Shown: piece after piece, positions 50,701 through 59,669 of the stretch
Layout: the number at the start of each line of letters is the position of its first letter
Numbering within the stretch: the first letter of the stretch is position 1
DNA from: Kluyveromyces lactis
Lineage: Eukaryota > Ascomycota > Saccharomycetes > Saccharomycetales > Saccharomycetaceae
NCBI RefSeq assembly: GCF_000002515.2
Contig: NC_006040.1
Location: 1,116,001 to 1,180,000 of the forward strand
Reading direction: 5' to 3'
Length of the DNA: 64,000 nt
Made by a program: the position numbers and the translations under genes
Notes under the pieces: model-generated
The model's database searches: none
What the model saw: the letters and a program-made list of their open reading frames with translations, nothing else
What the model was told of the DNA's origin: nothing

Positions 50701-51478
50701 CATCAACTTTAAATCGAGATCTTTATCTCAATCAGTTGTTAGTCTCCCAATTTTCACTCGCTCCGTTGAGAAAAGTTTACGGGCAACTGTAGCATGGCTC
50801 TGCCTAGATGAGAATACGAAGTACGATTCTATGTTATACTCAGAACAGGCGTATATGAGAATTGCAGAGTCTACTGTAAAGTTGCTTTTATCTAGCACTA
50901 ACCAAGACATTAACACAGACATGGTACAGAACACAAACATGTCTGAAAAACTCGATGAAACTGTAACACTTCTAATTAACACGAACTTGCTACTGGAAAC
51001 GCTCCCATTATTTGATATGGACATCTTTTCAGTAACTATACAAGAAACGAAAAGACTATTTGATAAAGAAAAGGAATCGTACTCTGAAATGTTGATGAAC
51101 AGCAGCATGCCAGCCTTGGTAGCATTTGTACAGGGTGCATATAGTCTAATCGAAACTTCTGGAGGAAATGGATTCGTTGATCCTAAACAGTGGGCAGCAT
51201 ATAGTGAACAAAATCTTTCCAAAATATTGGTTTCCTACACTTCTCAAGAAGTGACTGCATTAATCGGCAAACTTTACAATAACATGGAAGCTCATTTCCT
51301 ATCTGAGGCCAACAATAAAGCGAGAGATGTACTATGCCAAAAATTGTGGTCTAACATTCAGGGTAAAGTCGTCTCGTTCTATTTGATGTTGTACTCGTTG
51401 ATTGAGAAACATTATAAGAACACTAACATCAAATTCAGTAAGAACGATATTATTGCTGCTTTTGATGCTCATAAATAG
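47768..51478 (+). CDS. SEC3: Exocyst subunit Sec3
   Basis: Marks secretion sites on the plasma membrane and tethers vesicles as part of the exocyst. The ATG at 47768 follows a TTG and gives 1236 residues (S. cerevisiae 1336). The basic Ser-rich N-terminus (MLRKISHSRENSSDKAHKRNS) precedes the PH-like domain at about 60-200 (RVLIVSSQSNGKGMQFHKAR; WDLFELELIERDVEIPQGF), which binds PI(4,5)P2 and Rho GTPases. A low-complexity Ala/Ser/Thr/Gln spacer follows at about 235-300, then an acidic region, coiled coil and the long helical exocyst C-terminal domain. MPH1 follows in tandem, 222 bp after the stop. Confidence 0.94.
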   Translation: MLRKISHSRENSSDKAHKRNSSLGGNPPISGYKTSTHKRTTSRSSASSVNSNFLAEQYDRDRTAIINSCFQKVDPATGTPLNSYITHVRIIEDSRFPSSRPAINSPLENKKKRVLIVSSQSNGKGMQFHKARENSNGTFQIGRTWDLFELELIERDVEIPQGFILVMGKKYYWQTNSAKERTVFIKSLVSIFMENTGGRVPKLVNWDLSMFYLDETSYQRAVISKPSGSVSPVKQRNVVHQQVSTPQQSQKQQQPAVVSSAALAAATSASSTAAAVTATATTTTSSSSAVSDPSQRRELPTADSAAIATPSASSSPKKASITSQPYSQSTTIIAAERKLQYKHVAQEPSVLTPPPDADYDQDTKNVMEEINDMLQSPLQSVDIRHRRSSYQQVEKQLDNSDGEYYEIDNYNDDMKMSPIDDDYNQPILDPTSDKEDLYDMTNSSFQDQTEDLSFEKDDEKRYSADFNNTPQPQQESHYHLVHTIPEEQSELADLSKGDILPPKILVEDSRPKSPVAKLEETINEEVLLEVLTEVNWDVNDDSSSLLEKLHSRLADVDYQLNKNLLFLPKSLGELNPYKDLVFKECDKLDPTLSLFTMELSSVSNDIEFVESQQNGLQVRVANRKLLWKELNEILNSVSIDEKSLHELLRLPMSKTSIERMEVLLVELYAALKAIDGSKDQFVQDSEDDLSDMRALSERRHAYEKVTELFIERIVEQMSLKFKEIEKSTENTKEALTNTLVFSSLTLFCKDVSMKSYEELIDLWNEDIYQLYERKTNILLSRMRPVAVSQNSQLSQLSFNQSEQDSLYQWWYTLRIQKAPFQDSSELDPQLVSIINAIREMESVCTVYQNFVSSFFHLSSRLHFNEFVGSISPNERGFTDLQKVGPMESVRKYATNINQLVSKIIQNQLVKFFKVVYKVAANNRVDNPALLLYLECRIKDLESSDQEVLRNYLIKAYQRIQQDWSNYVDEQCVYIERAVINFKSRSLSQSVVSLPIFTRSVEKSLRATVAWLCLDENTKYDSMLYSEQAYMRIAESTVKLLLSSTNQDINTDMVQNTNMSEKLDETVTLLINTNLLLETLPLFDMDIFSVTIQETKRLFDKEKESYSEMLMNSSMPALVAFVQGAYSLIETSGGNGFVDPKQWAAYSEQNLSKILVSYTSQEVTALIGKLYNNMEAHFLSEANNKARDVLCQKLWSNIQGKVVSFYLMLYSLIEKHYKNTNIKFSKNDIIAAFDAHK

Positions 51479-51700
51479 TCAGTATATAAATGTGTACAGT
51501 ATACGATGTTTCAAAGTCATATGTGGCCCGCCAGTGTATATCTAAGGTCACTGCTATGTTTGATTTTCATTGTCCTTCATTTTTTTTGTGATTTGATTGA
51601 CATTATCCTTAAGAAAGTTTATCAATTAATGATAACAAACTTTGACATGTTTTGTAAACAAAAGCATAAAACGCGTAAGAAACCGGCAGTCAATGCGCTC

Positions 51701-54655
51701 ATGGCGGACTTGAGTGATCTAAGTGATGATGATTTAGAGTCACTATTGGAAAATAATGTTAACCGGAGTGTCAATCAAACGGTTACGCGACACCGTATTC
51801 CTGTTCAAAGGGATCTGTTTATGAATGTTTTACCCAACCAGCAAACTTTCTATGAAGAAACACATACTGATGTTAGCTACGGACCCACCCATCACCAATT
51901 AAATGAGGAAAATTTGGACGAATACATATACCCAACTAATTATGAGGTACGGCAATACCAATATGATATTGTACGATGTGCCCTATTCGAGAACGTTTTG
52001 TGTGCTATTCCTACCGGTACTGGTAAAACGTTTATCGCGAGCACTGTGATGTTGAACTACTACAGATGGACAAAGAGCTCCAAAATTATCTTCACAGCAC
52101 CAACAAGACCATTAGTTGCACAACAAATCAAGGCATGTCTTGGTATCACAGGTATTCCGTATTCCGATACTGCCATTTTGTTAGATAAATCAAGAAAGAA
52201 CAGAGAGGAAATTTGGCAGCAGAAAAGAGTATTCTTCACCACACCTCAAGTAGTTGAAAATGACCTTAAACGAGGTGTTCTCAATCCAAAAGATGTTGTT
52301 CTTTTGGTCATCGATGAAGCTCACAGGGCCAGAGGAAATTATGCATACGTCGAACTTACGAAATTTATAGATAGGTTTAATACCAGCTACAGGCTTTTGG
52401 CTCTAACTGCTACTCCCGCTGCTGATTTAGAAGGTGTTCAGGAAGTGGTGAATAATTTGCACATATCAAAGATCGAACTTCGAACTGAAGATAGTCTGGA
52501 TGTTGCTAGATATATGATGAGAAGGGATAGAGAAATGATTGAAATTGGGCTCATACCAGAAATCGAAGAAGTGGTAGAACAGATTGGGATTGCCATCGCA
52601 CCAGTACTTCAAGAAGCTATTCAACTTGGAATTTATGAAAGTTGCGAACCTCATCAGATCAACGCGTTTGTAGCGATGCAGCAGAGTCAAAAGATTATTT
52701 TAAATCCTTCAATACCCGAAGGTCTGAAGTGGAAAAACTTCTTCATCTTGCAATTATTAAGTCAGGTAGGCCACATGTACCGTCGGTTAAGAATATATGG
52801 TTTGAGAGCATTTTACAATTACTTCCAGAACAAATACACTGAATTTACTACGAAATATAGTATGAAGAAATCTACAAATAAAACAGCTGCAAATTTCTTC
52901 TATAGTCCAATCTTAAAGACAGTCATAGACAAGTGTAAACGGAGGTTAGAGGAACCTGAGTTTTATAGCCATGAAAAATTGGAGTACTTGAATAATGAGT
53001 TAGCGGACTTCTTTACCATGGCTCCCTCTGACTCTAGAGCTATTATCTTTACGGAATTAAGAGAGTCAGCTTTAGAAATCGTGAAATCAATTGACATCTT
53101 GAACGATGGTGCTTTAAGACCGCATATTTTCATCGGGCAAGCCAAGGGGAAGGAGCATTTTGATGAAGAAACGTATATCAGAAAGAATAAACCTAAGGGA
53201 AGGACTAAAGCTGCTCGGTTGCGGCGCATAGAGGAAGAGAATCGCGTTGAGGAAGAGAAAAAGAGACAGAAGGAGCAAGCAAAACTCGAAAGAACTGGCA
53301 GAAGAACTGGTAGTTCTGAAGAAGCCCAGCTGTCTGGTATGAATCAAAAACAACAGAAAAAAGTTATTTCTGATTTCAAGAAGGGTATATATAACGTCTT
53401 AGTCTGTACTTCGATCGGTGAAGAAGGATTAGATATCGGTGAAGTTGATTTAATCATATGTTTTGATAGTACAAGTAGTCCTATTAAGAACATTCAGCGT
53501 ATGGGTAGAACTGGTAGAAAAAGAGATGGTAGAATTGTTCTTTTGTTCAGTGGGAACGAGAAGTTCAAGTTCGAACAAGCGATGAACGATTATGAAAACT
53601 TACAAACTGCCATTACCCATAATGCATTGGAGTATACGAAATCAGATCGTATCTTACCACCAAACGTGCAGCCGAAATGTGAAGAGAAGTTCATCATCAT
53701 TTCAAATGAAAATGATGAAGTGAATAAACTTGAGGATTCCGACGAAGTGATCAAATATGCTACACAAGCAATGCTCGGTAAATTGAAGACCAAAAAGAAG
53801 GAACCGAAACCCAAGAAAACAACCGCGAAGGCGAAAAAGAGTTCAGATAAGACTTTCTTCATGCCTGATAACGTTAAAGAAGGTTTTACTTCGGCTTCAA
53901 GTTTGTTGAATAAGTATACAATCAACGAATTCGGTGAAAAGATCAGCCTTACACCATCCGTGTCGAAAAAGGCCATCAAACCTAAGAAAGAATGGAACAT
54001 GTTAGATGAAATCGAGTACGACTCTGTAGAGATATCACCAGCTAAAAGTCAAGTGGAACAGCCTTCACAACCACATAAGCCAACCACAACGCAGGGAATC
54101 TTAACACCGGATGAGACTACCAACCACATCCCATCTGCGTCACAAGGATCCTCGGTACAGACGGATTCACATACTGTTCAAGAACCAGTACTGAAAAAAC
54201 TGAAACTCGCGCACCAAATCGAAGATCCTAGTACTAGTATTGAGTACTACAGCGGCTATGAGTTGGTCCCCCAATACGGCGCTACAGATTCAGCTCAAAT
54301 GCTCACCATGCAAGAACAGAGACATTTCCTAAAAAAATATGTACCGGACACTGTGCACTGGAGCATTGCGCCAGACTTAGCGAAGAGTAAGACGAGAAAA
54401 ATACGCCACGTACCCAAGATAGAAGAAATCCTGAATACATGCCAAGACATGCATACGAACACAAGAGAAAAGATTATCGGAATGAACAGAACCAATGCCC
54501 TAGCAAGAAGTATTGGTTACAACCGTAGCGTAGGAATGGAACTCGAAGTAATGTTGCCTTCAATTGTTGTTCCGAATGAAACTATAACAAACGCCAAAAA
54601 CATGACTGATCTTCTCGAAGATGAAGACGGTCTATCAGACTTTCTATCCGATTAG
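51701..54655 (+). CDS. MPH1: 3'-5' DNA helicase Mph1 (FANCM family)
   Basis: Unwinds D-loops and remodels stalled forks in error-free recombination repair. The ATG at 51701 gives 984 residues (S. cerevisiae 993), beginning MADLSDLSDDDLESLLEN, which aligns with the acidic yeast start. The frame stays open upstream to another ATG at 51506. Helicase motifs: AIPTGTGKTFIAS near residue 101, TAPTRPLVAQQ, DEAH at 205-208, LTATPA, a helical Hef-type insert (about 270-410), SIGEEGLDIGEVDL and QRMGRTGRKRDG. The C-terminal third is charged and disordered, ending in an acidic patch (LLEDEDGLSDFLSD). Confidence 0.95.
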   Translation: MADLSDLSDDDLESLLENNVNRSVNQTVTRHRIPVQRDLFMNVLPNQQTFYEETHTDVSYGPTHHQLNEENLDEYIYPTNYEVRQYQYDIVRCALFENVLCAIPTGTGKTFIASTVMLNYYRWTKSSKIIFTAPTRPLVAQQIKACLGITGIPYSDTAILLDKSRKNREEIWQQKRVFFTTPQVVENDLKRGVLNPKDVVLLVIDEAHRARGNYAYVELTKFIDRFNTSYRLLALTATPAADLEGVQEVVNNLHISKIELRTEDSLDVARYMMRRDREMIEIGLIPEIEEVVEQIGIAIAPVLQEAIQLGIYESCEPHQINAFVAMQQSQKIILNPSIPEGLKWKNFFILQLLSQVGHMYRRLRIYGLRAFYNYFQNKYTEFTTKYSMKKSTNKTAANFFYSPILKTVIDKCKRRLEEPEFYSHEKLEYLNNELADFFTMAPSDSRAIIFTELRESALEIVKSIDILNDGALRPHIFIGQAKGKEHFDEETYIRKNKPKGRTKAARLRRIEEENRVEEEKKRQKEQAKLERTGRRTGSSEEAQLSGMNQKQQKKVISDFKKGIYNVLVCTSIGEEGLDIGEVDLIICFDSTSSPIKNIQRMGRTGRKRDGRIVLLFSGNEKFKFEQAMNDYENLQTAITHNALEYTKSDRILPPNVQPKCEEKFIIISNENDEVNKLEDSDEVIKYATQAMLGKLKTKKKEPKPKKTTAKAKKSSDKTFFMPDNVKEGFTSASSLLNKYTINEFGEKISLTPSVSKKAIKPKKEWNMLDEIEYDSVEISPAKSQVEQPSQPHKPTTTQGILTPDETTNHIPSASQGSSVQTDSHTVQEPVLKKLKLAHQIEDPSTSIEYYSGYELVPQYGATDSAQMLTMQEQRHFLKKYVPDTVHWSIAPDLAKSKTRKIRHVPKIEEILNTCQDMHTNTREKIIGMNRTNALARSIGYNRSVGMELEVMLPSIVVPNETITNAKNMTDLLEDEDGLSDFLSD

Positions 54656-55409
54656 TAAGGACAGGAGAAATCCTTATATACACACATCGTCTGTACTTAT
54701 AATTTATATTCACTCGTCAATCAGTACAAATCTCTCGAGAAAAAAAAGCTTTAAAAATTTGAAAAGTTGCCAGTTACTTCAGATCCTTTAATCAACACTT
54801 TCAGAAATAACATATTCTACATTTAATGTTTATATAAATCTTTTTGATGTTTAAAACCCCATCCTTATGCACGGGAAATACGCATATCAGTGAGGATTCG
54901 TCCGAGATTGTGTTATTGCTGGTTGAAATTTATTTTTAACCATGACCTCCTCCTCATAACGTATTGTGTCTTTCATTTTACACATGTGTTATGCAGGGAA
55001 TTTTTGGAACCTACCTTTTTTTCCTTCTTCAAGAAGCATCCTTTTCCTTCATACGAGTTGATTAGGGATTCATCCGGCGATTAGGCTAAGTCCAATTGCT
55101 GAATGATGCCTTATCCATCTCGCCTTCAAATGTATAGATATTTGTTTATAGAGAGAGATATTGTTCACCATAGTAAAGAGGAAACTTGGTACTATTCTAA
55201 TCCCGGGTAATCTCTTTTTTTCGTGGTGAAAAAAAGTTTTGGCTCATCGAACTAGGATTTGGCAAATTATTAGGTGTCAGTTCACTTGGTTCATAGGTCA
55301 ATCCTAGCATTAGTTGTTGTTTCAATTCGTTCTTGTCCTAACTCATTTATCAGTTGGCACTCCAAGTATCGATATTCCAGTAAAATATACATATATTAAC
55401 GGTACCAAG
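54656..55409. other. Intergenic region between MPH1 and TMA20
   Basis: 754 bp. It carries CGGGTAA (Reb1 core, minus strand) at 55204-55210, immediately followed by a 9-bp inverted repeat (CTTTTTTTC / GAAAAAAAG, 55214-55236, 5-nt loop GTGGT). A 64-codon frame at 54890-55084 has no protein features. I looked for snoRNA or tRNA boxes and recognised none. Confidence 0.4.
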
Positions 55410-56070
55410 ATGTTCAGAAAGTATGTTTGGTTTAAAAGATAAACTAAGAATTGACATGCATGATAATTGCTGAAATCACACAAACTCAACTCAAATCGAA
55501 TACTAACTTATTGATTATTCTTTCTTCATCCTCAGATTCACTAGAGAAGATATCCATACTCGTTCAAATGTCAAATCTTCTATACAGAGGAATTTGAAGG
55601 CAAAATTGCTCGCGCAGTATCCCAAGTTGGAAGAAGTGATCGATGAAATCATTCCGAAGAAGGCTCAAATTGAACTATATAAGTGTGAAGGTAAGATTCA
55701 GTTGTACTTGGTCAATGGGGAAGTGCTCTTCTTTCAAAACTTTGACGAATTAATTCCTTCTTTGAGATTTGTACACAAATTCCCCGAGGCGTTCCCAACG
55801 GTTCAAGTTGATAGAGGTGCCATTAAGTTTGTATTGGCAGGGTCCAACATCATGTGTCCTGGTTTGACATCTCCAGGTGCTAAGTTGCCTGAGGCTCCAG
55901 GATTCGAAAAGGATACCATTGTGGTTATCAACGCAGAGAATAAAGAAACCGCTATGGCAGTAGGGAAATTGTTGATGAGTACTGAGGAAATTAAGGAAAT
56001 TAACAAGGGCCATGGTGTGGAAATGATTCATCATTTGGGTGATCCTCTTTGGACATTCTCTGCTGATTGA
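55410..56070 (+). CDS. TMA20: Translation machinery protein Tma20 (MCT-1), two exons
   Basis: With Tma22 it recycles 40S subunits after termination (MCT-1/DENR). Exon 1 is 55410-55420 (11 nt), exon 2 is 55536-56070, together 181 residues, the same as S. cerevisiae. The joined start MFRKFTREDIHTRSNVKSSI matches the yeast MFKKFTKEDVHSRSKVKSSI almost residue for residue, which fixes the splice. Residues 1-90 form the N-terminal DUF1947 domain. The PUA domain (about 92-170) is clear: VQVDRGAIKFVLAGSNIMCP, GLTSPGAKLP and HGVEMIHHLGDPLW. Confidence 0.96.
55421..55535 (+). other. TMA20: Intron of TMA20 (115 nt)
   Basis: Donor GTATGT (55421-55426), branch point TACTAAC (55501-55507), acceptor CTCAG ending at 55535. 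It splits the fourth codon. Retention reads into TAA after ten sense codons. Confidence 0.95.
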
Positions 56071-56222
56071 AGCGCATTTGTTATCACATTTACGCTCACT
56101 TGGCATTTCCCGTTTACTGTTAACGTAGTCATCAGCATTATTCAAAGTACATAATCGATATAGTCATCTTTTTTATACCATTTTTCTTTCATTGGTTCTA
56201 ATGTACTTAATTGATAAAGGTC

Positions 56223-57701
56223 TTATTTGGACTTGATGTATATAGTACTCTCTTCTATATTATAGGTTGCTAGGGGAGAGAATTCATTGGTGAAATCGTG
56301 TTTGATGTTGTCCATGACAGAGTATTGCAGGGAAATTTCGCCTTGTAGATTAAATTTATATCGCAGAAAGGTCTTCAAATAACGCACACTGAAGCTTTTC
56401 AATAGTTTCAACTTGATAGGTTCAGAATCATAAACTATTGGAATTTCAATCAGTTCTTTTGAAAGGAAATTCGTTTGTTGGACGGTGGTTCTACTTTCTG
56501 TGTTTATGCTGTGCTTCAGTGTCAAATGATTCCACATAGCACTTTGCGTATCATAATTTATCTGAGACGATAAAACCAGCGATATGAAATAGAGTTCTGC
56601 CTCATTTCTTATATCCTCACTTATCCTAGTTCCATCCACACATTTTAAAGACTTCAATCTTGCGATGATACTATAGAAACCTTTTTGCGTATCTTCAAAA
56701 CATACCGGGTTCTTCTTAATCCAAAGCGTCTCTAATTTAGGGAAAACCGTATTTATACTGTCTATTTCCTCCCAACTTGTGATCCTATTTCTATCAATCC
56801 TAAGAGTCATGATATGACTGTTGGTGTTGAGATCGTTAAGGTCTGATATTTTGTTTTCTGAAATGTCAATGCTAGTTAAGGATGATTCTTTTGAAAGAAC
56901 TTTTGGGAAGCCAATGAAAAGGTTATCAGATATGTTGATTTCCTGTAATGAGGTTAAAACATCTGGAAGTTTTGATAGCAAGTTTGAAGAAATGTCTAGC
57001 GCCTTTATTTGAGGGAAAGCCTCTATTATTGTCTCTATATCTCCATTTCGGAGCTTACAACATGCCATTGATAGTTCTTTGACATTGGAAAATTCAAACT
57101 GTTCACTGGAATCCGCTTCTAACTTCGTGAAACAGTTCCCACTCAATATAACAGTCTCGACAGATGGAAATAGTCGCAGTATGCGGTACACCTCATTTAT
57201 GTCAGAAAACAGATTGAAGGATAAATCAAGGTATCGCAGAGAAGAATGAGCACTATTAAACGGAATGCTCGAACAGGTTGTCTTGAAAGCTCGGAAAATG
57301 TTGTTTTCTGATAGCGTGATACTTTCCAACTTGTCAAAATCAGAGTTCATTTCATTCAAATGCTCAAATCCATATGACTCAGTCTCTTTCGACCCAAATT
57401 TGTAGGTAATATCGATTGATGAAGTATCACCGTATTTCATCAATAATGCACCTTCAAACGATGTTCTCTCTTGCCGAGATGTATCTAGTTTAGTCTCCTT
57501 CACAAATGAGCCACTGCTCTGTCCATCGGATGTTCTGAAGTATCGTACTCCGTTTAACGTTCCATCATGTTTACCTCTTTGCTTGTTGTCCCACTCTAAA
57601 CCATATGCAACGATATTAGGCCATTCTGGCAATGATCCGATGTATCGTACTGTGCAAAACTCACCTCCTATATTCAATCTATCATTGACATTGATCTGCA
57701 T
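56223..57701 (-). CDS. PAC2: Tubulin folding cofactor E (Pac2)
   Basis: Binds alpha-tubulin and assembles heterodimers. 492 residues from the ATG at 57701 (S. cerevisiae 518). A CAP-Gly domain at about 1-80 has VAYGLEWDNKQRGKHDGTLN and FVKETKLD. Leucine-rich repeats at about 115-345 follow (LRYLDLSFNLFSDI; VETVILSGNCF; LTSIDISENKISDL). A ubiquitin-like C-terminal domain (about 410-492: PIKLKLLKSFSVRYLKTFLR) completes the cofactor E architecture. The stop is 152 bp from the convergent TMA20 stop. Confidence 0.94.
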   Translation of the reverse strand: MQINVNDRLNIGGEFCTVRYIGSLPEWPNIVAYGLEWDNKQRGKHDGTLNGVRYFRTSDGQSSGSFVKETKLDTSRQERTSFEGALLMKYGDTSSIDITYKFGSKETESYGFEHLNEMNSDFDKLESITLSENNIFRAFKTTCSSIPFNSAHSSLRYLDLSFNLFSDINEVYRILRLFPSVETVILSGNCFTKLEADSSEQFEFSNVKELSMACCKLRNGDIETIIEAFPQIKALDISSNLLSKLPDVLTSLQEINISDNLFIGFPKVLSKESSLTSIDISENKISDLNDLNTNSHIMTLRIDRNRITSWEEIDSINTVFPKLETLWIKKNPVCFEDTQKGFYSIIARLKSLKCVDGTRISEDIRNEAELYFISLVLSSQINYDTQSAMWNHLTLKHSINTESRTTVQQTNFLSKELIEIPIVYDSEPIKLKLLKSFSVRYLKTFLRYKFNLQGEISLQYSVMDNIKHDFTNEFSPLATYNIEESTIYIKSK

Positions 57702-58076
57702 ATTTGGCCCTAGATTTAGTCACGCTGTACACATAGTGTAGCCTGGAGTTCGTATGGTAGACTCACGGATTATTTCTCTTCTTCACTCTTTTAAACATTT
57801 TGATTTTAGTAGGCATTTAAAGTATTATTTAAAGGTTTGTTACCTAAAGAAAAGAGATGACAAAAACGTCTTGCCGAAGAAGATATTAAATCATTTATAT
57901 GTAGTAGTGTACAAATGTGTATTGTCTATTAGGTGCGTGGACTGAAACGGGTGTTCAAATTCACATCCTAATACATAAGCTTTTAAATCTATAGCTTTAA
58001 CGATGCGAAATAAAATAAGCAATAGGATCCTTGATCGTATTTCATAGAGATGCAGAATAATTCGTTTTCTGTGTTC
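57702..58076. other. PAC2 upstream region / NUG1 3' side
   Basis: 375 bp between tandem minus-strand genes, AT-rich. The 63-codon frame at 57754-57945 is low-complexity and not called. No motif was recognised. Confidence 0.3.
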
Positions 58077-59669
58077 TCAATTACCTAAGTTGTCTTGTTC
58101 AGCTTCAATGGCGTTATCCAATGACGCGAAAAGACCATCCAAATCGAATTCCTTGGACCATTCTTGAACAATGGTCGTTTGTTCCACCTTAGCTGGTGCT
58201 GCGACAGCACCAGTACCTAGAGTTGGTTGGTTAGCTTCACCAGATGTAGCAGCATGTTCTGCAGCAGATTCCTTAGAAGCATTGGGTAGAACCCATCCTA
58301 GGATCTTACCATCTCTCCAATCGTTAAGAACGGATATACCAGCGCTGGCCAAGTTTGGAACACCGCCCTTACCTAATCTACCTCTCTTACGGGCGATATG
58401 GATCAAGAATTGTTTGGTGAAAGAGTCTGCATCGGCAGCTGGGATAGGTGGTAATTCGTACAACTTCTTGAAACTTTCAGTCATTTCTTCAGATTTAGAA
58501 AGTCTCTTCACTAATTTGAGCACAGCTGGGTAAGGATCTATGATGAATTTTGGAGGTAGAGCGTTCAACAAGGCCAACTCTGCTTCTTGTTCCACTCTAC
58601 TCATCTTTTTATTTTCACTTGGGAAACAAATACCTGGAGAATCCAAGATCTTTAGCTTGTTATCTACCTTGACTTCTCTCATAGATGTAGTGACACCAGC
58701 TTGGTTACCCACTGGACATGCTTTAGAAGAACCACCACGGCGAGAGGTCAATGCGTTAATGACAGACGACTTACCGACGTTTGGATAACCGATGACACCA
58801 ACAACGATGGATCTCTTCAAGTTTGAATTATTGGAGTAAGTCTTCAAAGCTTCTAACAAGCTTGAAGCAGTTGTAGCCTGAGTCAAAGTCCTGTTGAAAG
58901 ATGTGGAGTTAGTGGCACCAGGAGCAGCTCTCAATGGAATAGTAGGGAACGAGGATTTCAAAAAGGTTAACCATTGTTGCAACACGTATGGTGGCACTAA
59001 ATCGATCTTGTTCAAGATCAAAATTAGTCTCTTACCCTGGGATTGAAGCACGGCCTGTTCCACTCTTCTCGATCTAGTTCCTTCTGGATCTCTTGCATCT
59101 AGCACGTAAAGGATAACATCGGACGCATCCACCACAGTCTTGAATATCTTATCGTAAGCCTTTCTAGACTTTTCTAATTCAGAATCATCATCATCTGCGT
59201 CAGCGTAAAAGTCTACGTCGTATTCAGCAACCTCTAAATCCTCTTGCTCTCCATTCATTGTATCATCGATACCTTCCCCATTGTACTCCTTTGCAGCTTG
59301 CTGAGCGGATTCTAACAAAGCAGAAAGACCATTGTTGCCGTCGTTTTCATCTTCATCCATAGATTCATCGTCATCACCAACATCTTCACCTAGTTCACGA
59401 GTTCTTCTCTTAGCCTCTAACCTTTCCTGCTTTCTACGTTCTTTCTCCTCCAAATCAGTTCTTCTCTTCGCTTCAATCTCTTCGATGATCCTGTTCTTGT
59501 ACGGGAAATTGGCCGGAATACCTGGATCCTTACTCTTATTGGATTTCCATGTCACATCCTTCTTAGCAAGTTTCCGCTCTTTCCTATGTTGAGCAGCAGC
59601 CTTCTTCTTGATACCCTCCTTCATACGAGTGGAAGTTCTCTTGGAAGTTCTCTTTCTTACTCTCACCAT
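58077..59669 (-). CDS. NUG1: Nucleolar/nuclear GTPase Nug1
   Basis: GTPase required for maturation and export of pre-60S ribosomal particles. 530 residues from the ATG at 59669 (S. cerevisiae 520). The N-terminus is strongly basic (MVRVRKRTSKRTSTRMKEG), typical for rRNA binding. The circularly permuted GTPase domain is seen from motif order: G4 NKIDL near residue 220 precedes G1 GYPNVGKSS near 294-302 and G3 DSPG. An acidic insert with Glu/Asp runs sits near 95-165. The promoter carries PAC and RRPE motifs. Confidence 0.95.
   Translation of the reverse strand: MVRVRKRTSKRTSTRMKEGIKKKAAAQHRKERKLAKKDVTWKSNKSKDPGIPANFPYKNRIIEEIEAKRRTDLEEKERRKQERLEAKRRTRELGEDVGDDDESMDEDENDGNNGLSALLESAQQAAKEYNGEGIDDTMNGEQEDLEVAEYDVDFYADADDDDSELEKSRKAYDKIFKTVVDASDVILYVLDARDPEGTRSRRVEQAVLQSQGKRLILILNKIDLVPPYVLQQWLTFLKSSFPTIPLRAAPGATNSTSFNRTLTQATTASSLLEALKTYSNNSNLKRSIVVGVIGYPNVGKSSVINALTSRRGGSSKACPVGNQAGVTTSMREVKVDNKLKILDSPGICFPSENKKMSRVEQEAELALLNALPPKFIIDPYPAVLKLVKRLSKSEEMTESFKKLYELPPIPAADADSFTKQFLIHIARKRGRLGKGGVPNLASAGISVLNDWRDGKILGWVLPNASKESAAEHAATSGEANQPTLGTGAVAAPAKVEQTTIVQEWSKEFDLDGLFASLDNAIEAEQDNLGN

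Noticed and set aside
54656-55409. Possible ncRNA in the 754-bp gap before TMA20
   Set aside because: No C/D or H/ACA boxes, tRNA A/B boxes or other known RNA signature found by eye.
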